The position numbers and the translations under genes were made by a program. The notes below the pieces were generated by a model, which saw nothing but the letters and a program-made list of their open reading frames with translations, was not told where the DNA came from and ran no database searches. A DNA stretch of 40,683 nt from Synechococcales cyanobacterium bin59.metabat.ball.084 (GTDB lineage: Bacteria > Cyanobacteriota > Cyanobacteriia > Cyanobacteriales > Chamaesiphonaceae). Position 1 is the stretch's first letter. Every line of letters begins with the position of its first letter. The stretch lies in NCBI GenBank assembly GCA_013297675.1, contig JAAFHZ010000030.1, positions 1-40,683 on the forward strand. The letters run 5' to 3'. Below are positions 18,119-26,638 of the stretch, piece after piece.

Positions 18119-18309
18119 GTTTTCAGATTGAAATTAGCAGTGTGGCCAAGGCTGAAGCCGATGCTGCTTTATTGCGGATAGCTCAGTTGACTTCTGTAGA
18201 ACAGGGACAGGAGTGGTACTCAGAGCTAATAAAAGTGATCAATTCTTTGTCCTGCAAAGTCTATCAAGAGTCAAAAGGCATCGCTTCGAGCTTACTTCAG
18301 CTCAATTAA
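18115..18309 (+). pseudogene. truncated ParE/RelE-family toxin
   Basis: 64 aa. The first ~46 residues (MSFQIEISSVAKAEADAAL ... QGQEWYSELIKVINSLS) match the N-terminal half of plasmid-stabilisation/ParE-like toxins. After SLS the sequence changes to CKVYQESKGIASSLLQLN and stops. The usual strands and catalytic-side C-terminus, with about 30-40 residues, are missing. The other frame across the junction reads KSQKASLRAYFSSIKAHG, which looks like the tail of an unrelated small protein. So a rearrangement probably fused two fragments. The toxin is likely inactive. Confidence 0.55.
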
Positions 18310-18352
18310 AGCTCATGGAAAACTATAGTAACCATCCAAAAACCGGGGGATT

Positions 18353-19231
18353 TTAATTTCTGCGCCAAGTCCTGACAAAATTGTGACCGCATTCTTGACC
18401 ATATTGATAAGCATTAACCAAGCCCGCTGGGCTGGCTTTGGTAAAATCTACGCCTAGCTGCTTCAAGTGCATTGCTGGCCTAATAAAGTGAATCTTAGTG
18501 TGCTGCCACTGATCAGGCACAGCATCCAAATGAAACATATCCTGATATAGCGCCCCTGGCTCATTAGAAATAGCAATAACCTCTCGATATCCTTCTTGGG
18601 CTACGGCCAAAGCCGGACAGAGACAGGTATAGGCTGCATCTACATAAGGTAAACCCTCGATCGCTGCCGGTAAGTCCCAGGCGTGCATAATCCGCGAAGA
18701 AGCATAGGCCACCGCTGGATAGTTATTAGCTGTAATCCGGCGCTGGGCATTTTGGCTGCGGGTACTAAACAGAGCGAATTTTAGATGCTTGTCAACCCAG
18801 CTTCGATCTTGACGCACCGAAGACAGCATTAGCTGCTTGCCCAGTTCTTTGGCTCGATCGGTTTGAGTGAGTTCGATCGCCTCGGTAGTTACCACCTGAT
18901 TAGTCGCAATATACAAAGTGGGCGTAGTTACATCAAACAACGATGATTTTAAAGATCGACTAAAAGCCCTGATCCCTCGCTGCATGACCTTACTCATATT
19001 TTGGTTGGGTAACTGCAACGCCTCCCAACCCGCAATCCAATAGTCTGCACCCAGTTCTGCCGCCTGACCCAGCGCCGCCCAGGTCGCCGGAATGACCGAA
19101 GAAGAAGCAGCCGCATAGGCATCGGCCTGAATACCGCATTGCTCTAAACCGGTGAGGACACCGTGGGCAAAAGCACCTTTAAAACTGCCTACCGGCGTAG
19201 CGATCGCTAGAAAATTGTCGCTCACAATCAT
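18353..19231 (-). CDS. patatin-like phospholipase-family protein
   Basis: 292 aa from ATG 19231 (TTG at 19234 also in frame). The patatin pattern is visible: oxyanion loop GSFKGAFAHGVL (residues 15-26), a nucleophile-elbow-like AAASSSV (40-46) and a catalytic-aspartate-like YVDAAY. The elbow departs from GxSxG, with alanine and serine at the glycine positions, so activity is uncertain. The family hydrolyses lipid acyl esters. The start overlaps the stop of the PIN gene by one base (TGATG), making it the third gene of an antitoxin-PIN-patatin operon. Confidence 0.65.
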   Translation of the reverse strand: MIVSDNFLAIATPVGSFKGAFAHGVLTGLEQCGIQADAYAAASSSVIPATWAALGQAAELGADYWIAGWEALQLPNQNMSKVMQRGIRAFSRSLKSSLFDVTTPTLYIATNQVVTTEAIELTQTDRAKELGKQLMLSSVRQDRSWVDKHLKFALFSTRSQNAQRRITANNYPAVAYASSRIMHAWDLPAAIEGLPYVDAAYTCLCPALAVAQEGYREVIAISNEPGALYQDMFHLDAVPDQWQHTKIHFIRPAMHLKQLGVDFTKASPAGLVNAYQYGQECGHNFVRTWRRN

Positions 19232-19662
19232 CAACTCTTTTGAATTTTACAATTTCGCATCAGCGCCACAAAACCGGCTTGCGCAAAATGTTTGTCATAG
19301 GCAAGTGCTTCGGCGATATTTCTTTCTTCCATGAGCTTGAATGATACACAATCAGTCTGGCTCCATGCTTTGTCAAGACGATCTGCATAGAGCTGTAAAG
19401 CTGTTTTGAATTGGATAGTGTCTTGGGGAATAATGGTGGTGTTCGGATCTTCCGAAAGGCAATGAATCAGCTTGATGGCAACTTCTCGCAGATAATCACC
19501 GCGAGAGCTAAAGTCATTTAAAACTTCAGTAAGTACCATTTCACTAGTGACAATGTGAGCAGGTTGGACTGCCTTGGAGAGATTTAATGCTTTATCATGC
19601 AAATTGTCATGAGGATTTAGCAACGCAACCCAATAGCCTGTATCAGCAAACAGTATCCGCAT
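19231..19662 (-). CDS. PIN-domain ribonuclease, VapC-like toxin
   Basis: 143 aa. The four acidic PIN residues can be placed at Asp7 (LFADTGYW), Glu46 (MVLTEVLN), Asp104 (SQTDCVSF) and Asp123 (AYDKHF). PIN toxins cleave RNA in an Mg2+-dependent manner. It overlaps the upstream small gene by one base (TAATG) and the patatin gene by one base, so all three are translationally coupled. Confidence 0.85.
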   Translation of the reverse strand: MRILFADTGYWVALLNPHDNLHDKALNLSKAVQPAHIVTSEMVLTEVLNDFSSRGDYLREVAIKLIHCLSEDPNTTIIPQDTIQFKTALQLYADRLDKAWSQTDCVSFKLMEERNIAEALAYDKHFAQAGFVALMRNCKIQKS

Positions 19663-19988
19663 TAACCCTGCTCTTGCCTCTGCTGTTGATAAGCATCAAA
19701 TTTCTGGGCGAGATCAGGTGGAAGTTTTTGCCATTCTTCATCTGGGATTTGGGCAGAAATTTTACCAGCTAGCTCCCAAATTGGGGGAGCATCAGGGTCA
19801 AAAGAAAATTCCTCTGAGGATATCTGAGAAATTATTGATTTTGCCGTTGACTGATCGACGATGATGTCTGCATTGTCTTTTGAAATCACATCAAGCACTC
19901 CCTCAAGGGCAGAGGATGTTTCAATCTGCTCCGACTCATCAGGAACATGAATTGGTACATATTCAGGTTGACGAGCAATATTTACCAT
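19662..19988 (-). CDS. probable antitoxin paired with the PIN toxin
   Basis: 108 aa, immediately upstream of and coupled to the PIN gene. It is strongly acidic. The C-terminus (IWELAGKISAQIPDEEWQKLPPDLAQKFDAY) resembles the toxin-binding ends of small cyanobacterial antitoxins. No clear DNA-binding motif is seen. The role is inferred mainly from gene order. Confidence 0.6.
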   Translation of the reverse strand: MVNIARQPEYVPIHVPDESEQIETSSALEGVLDVISKDNADIIVDQSTAKSIISQISSEEFSFDPDAPPIWELAGKISAQIPDEEWQKLPPDLAQKFDAYQQQRQEQG

Positions 19989-20119
19989 CCCAATACCACC
20001 TGCTTTTCCAAACTTGAAATTTATCTGTTACTGATAAGGTACCATCATCCTCTACCTTCTGGCGAGGTAGTGAACTAACGCTAAATAATACCTTACCTTC
20101 CTAATTAGAATAATAAGAT

Positions 20120-21571
20120 CTAGTGAATATTGGGGATTTGTTGGTGCCAAGTGGTAGATTGCTCATAGGCATGAGCAGCCTGAAGTAAGATATCTTCCCG
20201 CAGGACGTTAGCAATGATTTGAATGCCGATCGGCATTCCTTGCTCATCAAAACCACAGGGAATACTAATGCCCGGTAGACCAGCCAGATTCACCGGAATA
20301 GTCATTAAGTCCGAGAGATACATGCTCAAAGGATCAGAGGTTTTTTCACCAGCTTTAAAAGCAGTAGTAGGAGTGGTGGGCGTAATTAAAATATCAACTT
20401 TGCCAAAAGCCGCCTCAAAGTCATTTTTGATCAGCGTCCGCACTTTCTGCGCTTTTAAATAATAAGCATCATAGTAACCCGCCGACAGAGCATAGGTTCC
20501 CAACATAATCCGGCGTTTAACTTCAGCCCCAAAACCCCCGGCACGAGTTTCGGTATACATCGACATTAAGTTATCAGTCTGCGCCCGGATGCCGTATTTC
20601 ACGCCGTCATAACGCGCCAAGTTAGCCGAGGCTTCCGAAGGAGCCAGGACGTAGTAGGTCGGCAAACCATAGCGGAAACGCGGACAAGAAATTTCTTGCA
20701 CCGTTGCACCCAAAGATTGGAAGTGAGCAACGGCAGTTTGCACCGCAGCGGCAACCACGGGATCTAGACCCTCGCCGAAGGTTTCGTTGATAATGCCAAT
20801 TCTCAAACCTTTGGGTAGTTCAGGCTTGAGGAGTTCAGAGTATCTGGGGATTGCTACTTTCAGACTAGTGGAATCTTGAGGGTCGTAACCAGCGATCGCC
20901 TCCAACAAAATCGCCGCATCTTCCACCGTGCGACCAAAGGGGCCAATCTGATCCAACGAAGAAGCGTAAGCCACCAAACCAAATCGTGAGACTAATCCAT
21001 AGGTAGGCTTCAGACCAACCACCCCACAAAAAGCCGCTGGCTGCCGAATGGAGCCACCAGTATCGGAACCCAAAGAGACCACCACCTGATCGGCAGATAC
21101 TGCCGCAGCCGAGCCGCCAGAAGAGCCTCCCGGCACCCGGCTGGTATCCCAGGGGTTAGCCGTGACTTGGTAGCCAGAGTTTTCGGTGGAGCTACCCATG
21201 GCGAATTCGTCCATGTTGGTTTTGCCCAGAACCACAGCACCAGCAGCTTGCAGCTTGCCGGTGACGGTGGATTCATAAGGGGGCACGAAGCCTGCCAAAA
21301 TACGCGAGGCGCAGGTGGTGGGGATACCTTTGGTGCAGAGGTTATCTTTGAGGGCGATCGGGATTCCGGCCATCATGCCGATGGTTTCTCCGGCGGCGAT
21401 TTGAGCATCAACGGCCTTAGCTTGGTTGAGAGCGGCTTCGGGGGTAATGCAAAGGAAGCTTCTGAGCTGTGGTTCAAGGGTTTGCAGTCGATCGAGCGCA
21501 GCCTGAGTGATTTCTACTGCCGATCGCTGTTTGCTGGTGAGCTGTTGATGTAACTCGCGTATAGATGCCAT
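20120..21571 (-). CDS. gatA: glutamyl-tRNA(Gln) amidotransferase subunit A
   Basis: 483 aa from ATG 21571; the frame is open 24 codons further upstream, but [11 protein letters not shown] is the usual family start. It is the amidase of GatCAB, which releases ammonia from glutamine to convert Glu-tRNA(Gln) (and Asp-tRNA(Asn)) to the amide forms. The Ser-cisSer-Lys triad is placed at Lys75 (ALKDN), Ser150 ([11 protein letters not shown]) and Ser174 ([10 protein letters not shown]). gatB and gatC are not adjacent, as is common in cyanobacteria. Confidence 0.95.
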   Translation of the reverse strand: MASIRELHQQLTSKQRSAVEITQAALDRLQTLEPQLRSFLCITPEAALNQAKAVDAQIAAGETIGMMAGIPIALKDNLCTKGIPTTCASRILAGFVPPYESTVTGKLQAAGAVVLGKTNMDEFAMGSSTENSGYQVTANPWDTSRVPGGSSGGSAAAVSADQVVVSLGSDTGGSIRQPAAFCGVVGLKPTYGLVSRFGLVAYASSLDQIGPFGRTVEDAAILLEAIAGYDPQDSTSLKVAIPRYSELLKPELPKGLRIGIINETFGEGLDPVVAAAVQTAVAHFQSLGATVQEISCPRFRYGLPTYYVLAPSEASANLARYDGVKYGIRAQTDNLMSMYTETRAGGFGAEVKRRIMLGTYALSAGYYDAYYLKAQKVRTLIKNDFEAAFGKVDILITPTTPTTAFKAGEKTSDPLSMYLSDLMTIPVNLAGLPGISIPCGFDEQGMPIGIQIIANVLREDILLQAAHAYEQSTTWHQQIPNIH

Positions 21572-21671
21572 AGGTTCCTTTGCTGATGTCGGGTGGCCGT
21601 CAAGCCATCTAGCATTGTATCTATGTATGGTGGAAAACCGCAAATTTCAAAAAACATCTATCGACATATTT

Positions 21672-21687
21672 ATGTCAAATGTGACAT
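21672..21687. promoter_or_regulatory. 16-bp palindrome, possible operator
   Basis: ATGTCA-AATG-TGACAT, a perfect 6-bp inverted repeat around a 4-nt centre. It lies between the divergent gatA (start 21571) and XRE gene (start 21797). The size suits a dimeric HTH regulator, perhaps the XRE protein itself; this is inference. Confidence 0.35.
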
Positions 21688-21796
21688 GATTAGAGCCATC
21701 TGATTAGGGCAAACCAAGTAAATCATCAATGACTGTCAGAAAAGATTAAACCTATGAAATCACAGGAGCTGATGAGTTCCTATAACTACATAAACC

Positions 21797-22114
21797 ATGA
21801 AACTTACAAAACGTCAAAGATTAGAGGTTGCTGGCTGGAAAGTTGGTACTACTGCTGATTTCCTGCAACTATCACCTGAAGAAGTCGAGATAATTGAGAT
21901 TAGATTGTCTTTAAGCAAATCACTCAAGCAATTGAGGAAAGACAAAGAGTTATCCCAACAGGAGTTAGCAAAAGATATTAGTTCTAGCCAATCACGAGTG
22001 GCTAAAATGGAAGCCGGTGATCCTTCGGTGTCGATCGATTTACTGATTAGATCTTTGCTGGCTCTGGGTGCTGATCGTAAAGACATTGCTTTAGCAATAT
22101 CTGGGGATTTGTGA
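21797..22114 (+). CDS. XRE-family helix-turn-helix protein
   Basis: 105 aa. The segment SLKQLRKDKELSQQELAKDI ... SQSRVAKMEAGDPSVSIDLLIRSLLALG is a Cro/C1-type HTH. The N-terminal extension (LEVAGWKVGTTADFLQLSPEE) is typical of HigA-like or MqsA-like antitoxins. No intact toxin gene is adjacent, so it may be a solitary regulator or an orphan antitoxin. Confidence 0.75.
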   Translation: MKLTKRQRLEVAGWKVGTTADFLQLSPEEVEIIEIRLSLSKSLKQLRKDKELSQQELAKDISSSQSRVAKMEAGDPSVSIDLLIRSLLALGADRKDIALAISGDL

Positions 22115-22323
22115 GCCGAATATGCGCACATTCGATACACCATACTTTTCGGCGATCGAAAGTATCTGTGATTAGTGAGCAGAAAGTAAATCTTTGATCC
22201 CGAGTTGAATTTTGCTAGCCATGATTCATGTACTTATGTTGGGATGGGTAGTCGGCAATCTCCTTCTCATTGTATATATGGGTAGTGAAAACAGCAAGCG
22301 AAGAACTGTAGTGGAGGAAAATC

Positions 22324-22887
22324 ATGCCTGCTAAATCAACAACCATTTACCAGCTCAAGATCACGCTTCAGGGCAGTAAGCCGCCAATTTGGCGACGGGT
22401 GCAACTCCAGAGCAACATTACTCTAGATGTTCTCCATGATATTATCCAGACTGCCATGGGCTGGACAAATTCCCATCTCCATCATTTCTATGTAGGGGGA
22501 AGTTTCTATAGCAACCCAGACTTTGATCTAGAAGAGACCGGTGATGAAAGCCGCATTAAGATCAGCCAGATCTTAACTGGCCTGAAGGATAAATTCTCTT
22601 ATGAGTATGACTTTGGTGATGGTTGGGATCATCAGATTGTTTTGGAAAAGATCTTGCCAGTGGAGCCAGATCAGAAATATCCTTGCTGCGTGAAGGGCAA
22701 GGGTTGTTGTCCGCCTGAGGATATTGGGGGTATTTGGGGCTATCAAAGTTTCTTGGCAGCACTCAATGATAAAAAACACCCAGAACATGCTGACGCACTG
22801 GAACAGTTAGAGTGGATTGGTGGTTTTATTGATCCAGAAGAATTTGACCTGGCAGAGGTTAATGAAAGATTAGCAGAGCTTAGCTAG
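22324..22887 (+). CDS. plasmid pRiA4b ORF-3-like protein
   Basis: 187 aa. Family signatures are visible: YQLKITLQGSKPPIWRRVQ, LHDIIQTAMGWTNSHLHHF, FSYEYDFGDGWDHQIVLE and CVKGKGCCPPEDIGGIWGY. The family (pRiA4b ORF3-like) is widespread on mobile and chromosomal DNA, with no settled biochemical role. The strong ribosome site GGAGG sits 6 nt before ATG. It may share a transcript with the membrane-protein gene 26 bp downstream. Confidence 0.88.
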   Translation: MPAKSTTIYQLKITLQGSKPPIWRRVQLQSNITLDVLHDIIQTAMGWTNSHLHHFYVGGSFYSNPDFDLEETGDESRIKISQILTGLKDKFSYEYDFGDGWDHQIVLEKILPVEPDQKYPCCVKGKGCCPPEDIGGIWGYQSFLAALNDKKHPEHADALEQLEWIGGFIDPEEFDLAEVNERLAELS

Positions 22888-22913
22888 TAAAGTTAAATTA
22901 TTGGAGGTATTAT

Positions 22914-23330
22914 ATGGAAATCGCTGAAACCATAACTTTAGCTATGGCCATCTTATTGATAGTTGGGCAAGTTATATCTTTATTAGGCATAGACAGCAAA
23001 GTCACTGAAGCTAGGTTAGCCTTAATTGTTTGGCTGCCCATGTTCACTATAATGGCAATCACAGTTGTCTTGCTCCACGTATCACCACTGCATCTTATTT
23101 GGCTATTTGTTGTTTCGGTTACGCTAAGTGTTTTTTCATTAACGTTACCCTGGGTAGAAAGAATTGCTCTGGGGATTTATTTAGTGCTAAGTTTCAGGAA
23201 CATTATTGATGAGTTGGAGGAATTTGAGGAATTTGATGAATTTGAGGATGAGCCTAATCGATCAAAGCTAATTGCAACGCAGCCTCTATTTAAAGGTACA
23301 AAAAAGGAGAAACCACCGGGCTTTGGTTGA
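22914..23330 (+). CDS. small membrane protein with acidic tail
   Basis: 138 aa. Hydrophobic helices lie at about residues 7-25, 37-58 and 62-80, with a shorter one at about 84-96. They are followed by a highly acidic phenylalanine-spaced stretch (ELEEFEEFDEFEDE) and a basic C-terminus. Not recognised as a known family. GGAGG precedes the ATG. It is probably co-transcribed with the upstream pRiA4b-like gene. Confidence 0.65.
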   Translation: MEIAETITLAMAILLIVGQVISLLGIDSKVTEARLALIVWLPMFTIMAITVVLLHVSPLHLIWLFVVSVTLSVFSLTLPWVERIALGIYLVLSFRNIIDELEEFEEFDEFEDEPNRSKLIATQPLFKGTKKEKPPGFG

Positions 23331-23401
23331 TTTCTCCACGTCCGAGCGTATTGTGATGGGTTTCCGTCACGCCAAAATCTCACCTACTTATTAAAAACAC
23401 C

Positions 23402-23614
23402 ATGAATTTATCACCAGAATGGGTTAAAGCTTTCGCTGAACATGCTGAGCTTTCTGCCCGCGAGGCCGCAGATTTGCTGAATATTCCTTATGCTGAAATA
23501 GTCAAGGCGATCGAAGCTGGTGAAATCCCCCATCGTAAAGCAGGCAAATCTTACAAAATTAAGTTCAATGATTTGATGGCTTATAAGGAGACTATCGATC
23601 GAGCAAAATCATAA
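23402..23614 (+). CDS. small excisionase-type HTH protein
   Basis: 70 aa. LSAREAADLLNIPYAEIVKAIEAGEIPHRKAGKSYKIKFNDLMAY is the MerR/excisionase-type helix-turn-helix plus wing seen in Xis-like proteins and some antitoxins. No integrase or toxin gene is adjacent. A strong bidirectional hairpin follows 28 nt later. Confidence 0.75.
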   Translation: MNLSPEWVKAFAEHAELSAREAADLLNIPYAEIVKAIEAGEIPHRKAGKSYKIKFNDLMAYKETIDRAKS

Positions 23615-23641
23615 AGTAGATAATCTTCAAAGATATGCTAA

Positions 23642-23669
23642 AAAGCTGCTAAAGAAATTTAGCAGCTTT
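23642..23669. terminator. bidirectional terminator
   Basis: A perfect 12-bp stem AAAGCTGCTAAA / TTTAGCAGCTTT with a 4-nt loop sits between converging genes (stop 23614 plus, stop 23688 minus). It has T-rich arms in both directions. Confidence 0.85.
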
Positions 23670-23687
23670 CCATATTATGTGAAGCAA

Positions 23688-24236
23688 TTAGCAAGATTGC
23701 GACATCAAACTAATTTTAGTAATAATCCCTTGTTGATTAGCTTCAAACGACAATCCACCATTATTAGCATTGATATAAGCAATAGAATATTCATCTTGGT
23801 TACGAATAGTCTGCTCAGAACCAAATTTGCTGCCGTAGATTTTTTTTGCTTTACTAATCGGATCTCCGACTCTGACACCCTCTTTGGTGGCATAGGATTT
23901 ACTGGTAGTAGAAATCTTATCTAACGAGCCATCAGCGATGAAAATATCAAGGTTCTGATATTTAATAGAAGTACCGGTAGTCCAATAGCAATTACTAACA
24001 CCTTGTTCTTTTTCGCTGCTGTTCGGCTTGCCTAGCAAGCGGGTAACTTGTTTCTCCGTCATTCCCAGCTTCAGGGAACCGATCGAGACTTTTGCCACAT
24101 CGATCAATGGCTTCTCGGCTTTACTAATAACAAAACTGGGCGATTGGACAGGCACGGTGTTGGCAAAAGAGCAAGGAGCAGATCCTAACGTTAAAGATGC
24201 GGCTGCCAAAGCCAGCAGTGCGAATTGCTTATTCAT
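23688..24236 (-). CDS. exported BamE/SmpA-like small protein
   Basis: 182 aa with a signal peptide (MNKQFALLALAAASLTLGS ... SFAN). The mature part has the SmpA/OmlA-like motif IGSLKLGMTEKQVTRLLGKP and a second similar half (GVRVGDPISKAKKIYGSKF), suggesting two related modules. Two cysteines (NCYW, terminal SC) may pair. No lipobox is obvious. Function unknown; periplasmic location is likely. Confidence 0.7.
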   Translation of the reverse strand: MNKQFALLALAAASLTLGSAPCSFANTVPVQSPSFVISKAEKPLIDVAKVSIGSLKLGMTEKQVTRLLGKPNSSEKEQGVSNCYWTTGTSIKYQNLDIFIADGSLDKISTTSKSYATKEGVRVGDPISKAKKIYGSKFGSEQTIRNQDEYSIAYINANNGGLSFEANQQGIITKISLMSQSC

Positions 24237-24298
24237 GAACGGATACAGAAGATCGTTGAGTACAAATACTGATACATTATACAGGGAGTTTTTCCTGA

Positions 24299-24478
24299 GA
24301 GGCTAAAAATATTTTTCAAGTCTCCTGGACTGTTTCTGTTCCAACTTCTGTTCCAGCAAAGAATTTCAATATCGATCGGGCTAAAGACGATCAGGTTATC
24401 TTTTGGCGACCAAGTAATGCAGAAACCATTGCAGATAAGGTTTTAATATGTCTAAGATCTTTAAACACGGCGTATTGA
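24299..24478 (+). pseudogene. coding relic, family unknown
   Basis: In the 268-bp gap between 24236 and 24505, a 59-codon frame without a start reads VSWTVSVPTSVP ... FNIDRAKDDQVIFWRPSNAE ... ADKVLICLRSLNTAY and then stops. Its amino-acid mix is protein-like, so it may be the decayed 3' end of a lost gene. I do not recognise the family. Confidence 0.3.
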
Positions 24479-24504
24479 CTTAAGATTCGTAGTAAGTATC
24501 ATCT

Positions 24505-25884
24505 CTAATTTAACCCCGACAAACCTACGCCCAAGCCTAATGCTTGTTTAGCTCCAGTATCAAAAAGAGGATCGATCGATTTAACCAGCTCCTGATATTT
24601 TTTGGCCTGAGCATTATCGCCACGAGCTGATGCGATCGCTGCCGCTCGATCGGCAATACCCGGATCTCGGATACCTGATCTCAAGGCTTTCTGCATCGCC
24701 TGCTCAGCGGCAGGTAACTGATTCATCCGTAAATATGCCATCGCCAAAGTATCCCAAGTTTCTGGATCTTGGCGAGTTTTAACTTCGGCTTGCATTAACG
24801 CCAGAGCCTCGACAATATCTTTTTTTTGCCCCCGCTCCAGCAGCAATTGAGCTAGTTCTCGCCGATGCCCAAAACCATCTAGATCTGACCTTAACTTAGC
24901 AACCGCCCGCTCCCAAGTTTTATTCGCTTGAGGATCTTGCTGTAAACGCTGAATACGAGCTAATCCGCGCAGAGCAACGTGGTCATAAACCGTGGAAGCC
25001 TGCTGATGAGTTAGAAAAAATTGGCGATAGATCTCGGTAGCCTGTTGCAAGTATTGAGTCTCTTGTGGGTTGCTTTGCCATTTACGCACCGCTAACTCTG
25101 CGGAATTTAATAGCGCGGGTGGATATTGGGGCAAAATTTGCAGCGCCGATCGATATAGCTCATCAGCCTGCTGTAGCTGTCCCCGCTTGTAATATAGTCG
25201 TCCTAAGAGTGTCCTGATCCAAGCCGAGCTGCCCGCCTCACCAGCTTCTTCGACGGCGATCGCTGCCTTAAAATCTTGAATTGCTGCTTGATCTTGGCCT
25301 CGGGCAACTGCGGCTAAAGCCTTGAGGGCATAGTTACCCATAGTAGGAACGCGCTGGACTAAGGTATTAGCAGTTTGCTGTGCGGTTGAGGTATCACCGG
25401 TTGCTAGCTGAATCGTGGTCAATAGTGCTAGAGATTCTGACTGGGGTGGAATTTGTTTCAGCAGCGCTTGAGACGCAGCAAAATCATGCTGGGCTGCGGC
25501 AATTTTAGCCAGTACTAAGATTGCGCCGTAGTTATTGACAGATAGTTGGCTGAGTGACTGCTGAGCGGTCTGTTTAGCCAATAGATACCAACTGCTATCA
25601 CCAGTTGCCCGCGCCATTTTTAAATAAGAAGCAGCTAAAGAAGCTCGTTCTAGTCCAGCGCTGGGCTGTTGTTGAATGCGCCGTTGATGAAAAGCAATTT
25701 CTTGTTGAATGTTTTTAGTGACACTGCCTACTTCGGGGCGCTGAAAGCGATATTGCCAAGGATTGGGGCGAGAGAGTGCCATAGAGGCATAGTAGGCGAT
25801 CGATAAACCAACACCTAAGGACAACACAGCCGCAATCAATTTTTTTTGAGGTGATAAGGCAAGAGCATAGCTTGGGATATTCAT
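24505..25884 (-). CDS. membrane-anchored TPR protein
   Basis: 459 aa. A membrane helix at about residues 16-37 (LIAAVLSLGVGLSIAYYA) is followed by tetratricopeptide units (SSAWIRTLLGRLYYKRGQLQQADELYRSALQ; PETWDTLAMAYLRMNQLPAAEQAMQKAL). It is the last gene of a leftward series with the exported protein 36 bp upstream and the DUF4331 gene. TPRs act as protein-binding scaffolds; here probably on the periplasmic side. Confidence 0.75.
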   Translation of the reverse strand: MNIPSYALALSPQKKLIAAVLSLGVGLSIAYYASMALSRPNPWQYRFQRPEVGSVTKNIQQEIAFHQRRIQQQPSAGLERASLAASYLKMARATGDSSWYLLAKQTAQQSLSQLSVNNYGAILVLAKIAAAQHDFAASQALLKQIPPQSESLALLTTIQLATGDTSTAQQTANTLVQRVPTMGNYALKALAAVARGQDQAAIQDFKAAIAVEEAGEAGSSAWIRTLLGRLYYKRGQLQQADELYRSALQILPQYPPALLNSAELAVRKWQSNPQETQYLQQATEIYRQFFLTHQQASTVYDHVALRGLARIQRLQQDPQANKTWERAVAKLRSDLDGFGHRRELAQLLLERGQKKDIVEALALMQAEVKTRQDPETWDTLAMAYLRMNQLPAAEQAMQKALRSGIRDPGIADRAAAIASARGDNAQAKKYQELVKSIDPLFDTGAKQALGLGVGLSGLN

Positions 25885-25920
25885 AAAATTTATAGGAGCT
25901 TTTAATAACAGTGAGTTTGA

Positions 25921-26514
25921 TTATCTGAGTTCGATCACCTCCGGTACCAGCGGAGCGATCGGTGGTGCATTGCCAGGGATTTCTGCCGGAGCCTTATTTA
26001 CAATGGGTGTATTGCTAGTTGCCCTGATTAGTCCAATATTAGACCCAATATTAATAGTTCCTTCTTTTAGCTCAGCAATAAGCTGCTTCGGATCGGCATA
26101 GTTTAGTCGAGGAGCTAAAATGATTGCAATCCCTCGGGATAATTCGGGCTTGTTTTGGGCGATCGATTCAGCTAAGGCAATAATGAGCGATCGGTTATCA
26201 TCGAGCTTTTGTTTAACTCTCTCTGCTTCTTGTTGAATTACTTCTGGGGCATTTGGTCGCCAAGCAACACCGATCTGCCAGCGGATACCGCCGCCGTTGC
26301 TATTATTATTACTAAAGCCACTATTATTAAAACCAAAAGAATCTAAGCTGCTATTAGTAGAGGCCGACTGCACATCTAACCTGATACAAAGATTGGCACA
26401 ACTATCTGATGAGCTACTAGGAAAAGTTGTGAACTGAGCATGACTAGGTACTGCACCAAGCGATGCGGTGATTATTGCTCCCAGGGTCAAACCAAAGAGA
26501 AGAGAGTATTTCAT
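25921..26514 (-). CDS. exported protein of unknown function
   Basis: 197 aa from ATG 26514 (TTG 26529 is also in frame). Signal peptide MKYSLLFGLTLGAIITASLG ... SHAQ. A Ser/Asn/Gly-rich stretch (SGFSNNNSNGGG) precedes a conserved-looking WQIGVAWRPNAPEVIQQEAERVKQKL helix. Not recognised. It sits between the DUF4331 and TPR genes, probably the same transcript. Confidence 0.6.
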   Translation of the reverse strand: MKYSLLFGLTLGAIITASLGAVPSHAQFTTFPSSSSDSCANLCIRLDVQSASTNSSLDSFGFNNSGFSNNNSNGGGIRWQIGVAWRPNAPEVIQQEAERVKQKLDDNRSLIIALAESIAQNKPELSRGIAIILAPRLNYADPKQLIAELKEGTINIGSNIGLIRATSNTPIVNKAPAEIPGNAPPIAPLVPEVIELR

Positions 26515-26638
26515 GACGATCTGCTGCAATATTTAATCTGGTATTTTGAGCAAAGAAGGAAGTTGAGAGTTAATATTTGCTCCCAACTTTCTTTAGGTAT
26601 TTAGGGATTATTGGTGATTGGTTCTAGCTATTAATCAC

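Noticed and set aside
21010..21553. ORFs antisense to gatA on both frames
   Set aside because: They overlap the conserved amidase core of gatA; shadow frames of a well-supported gene.
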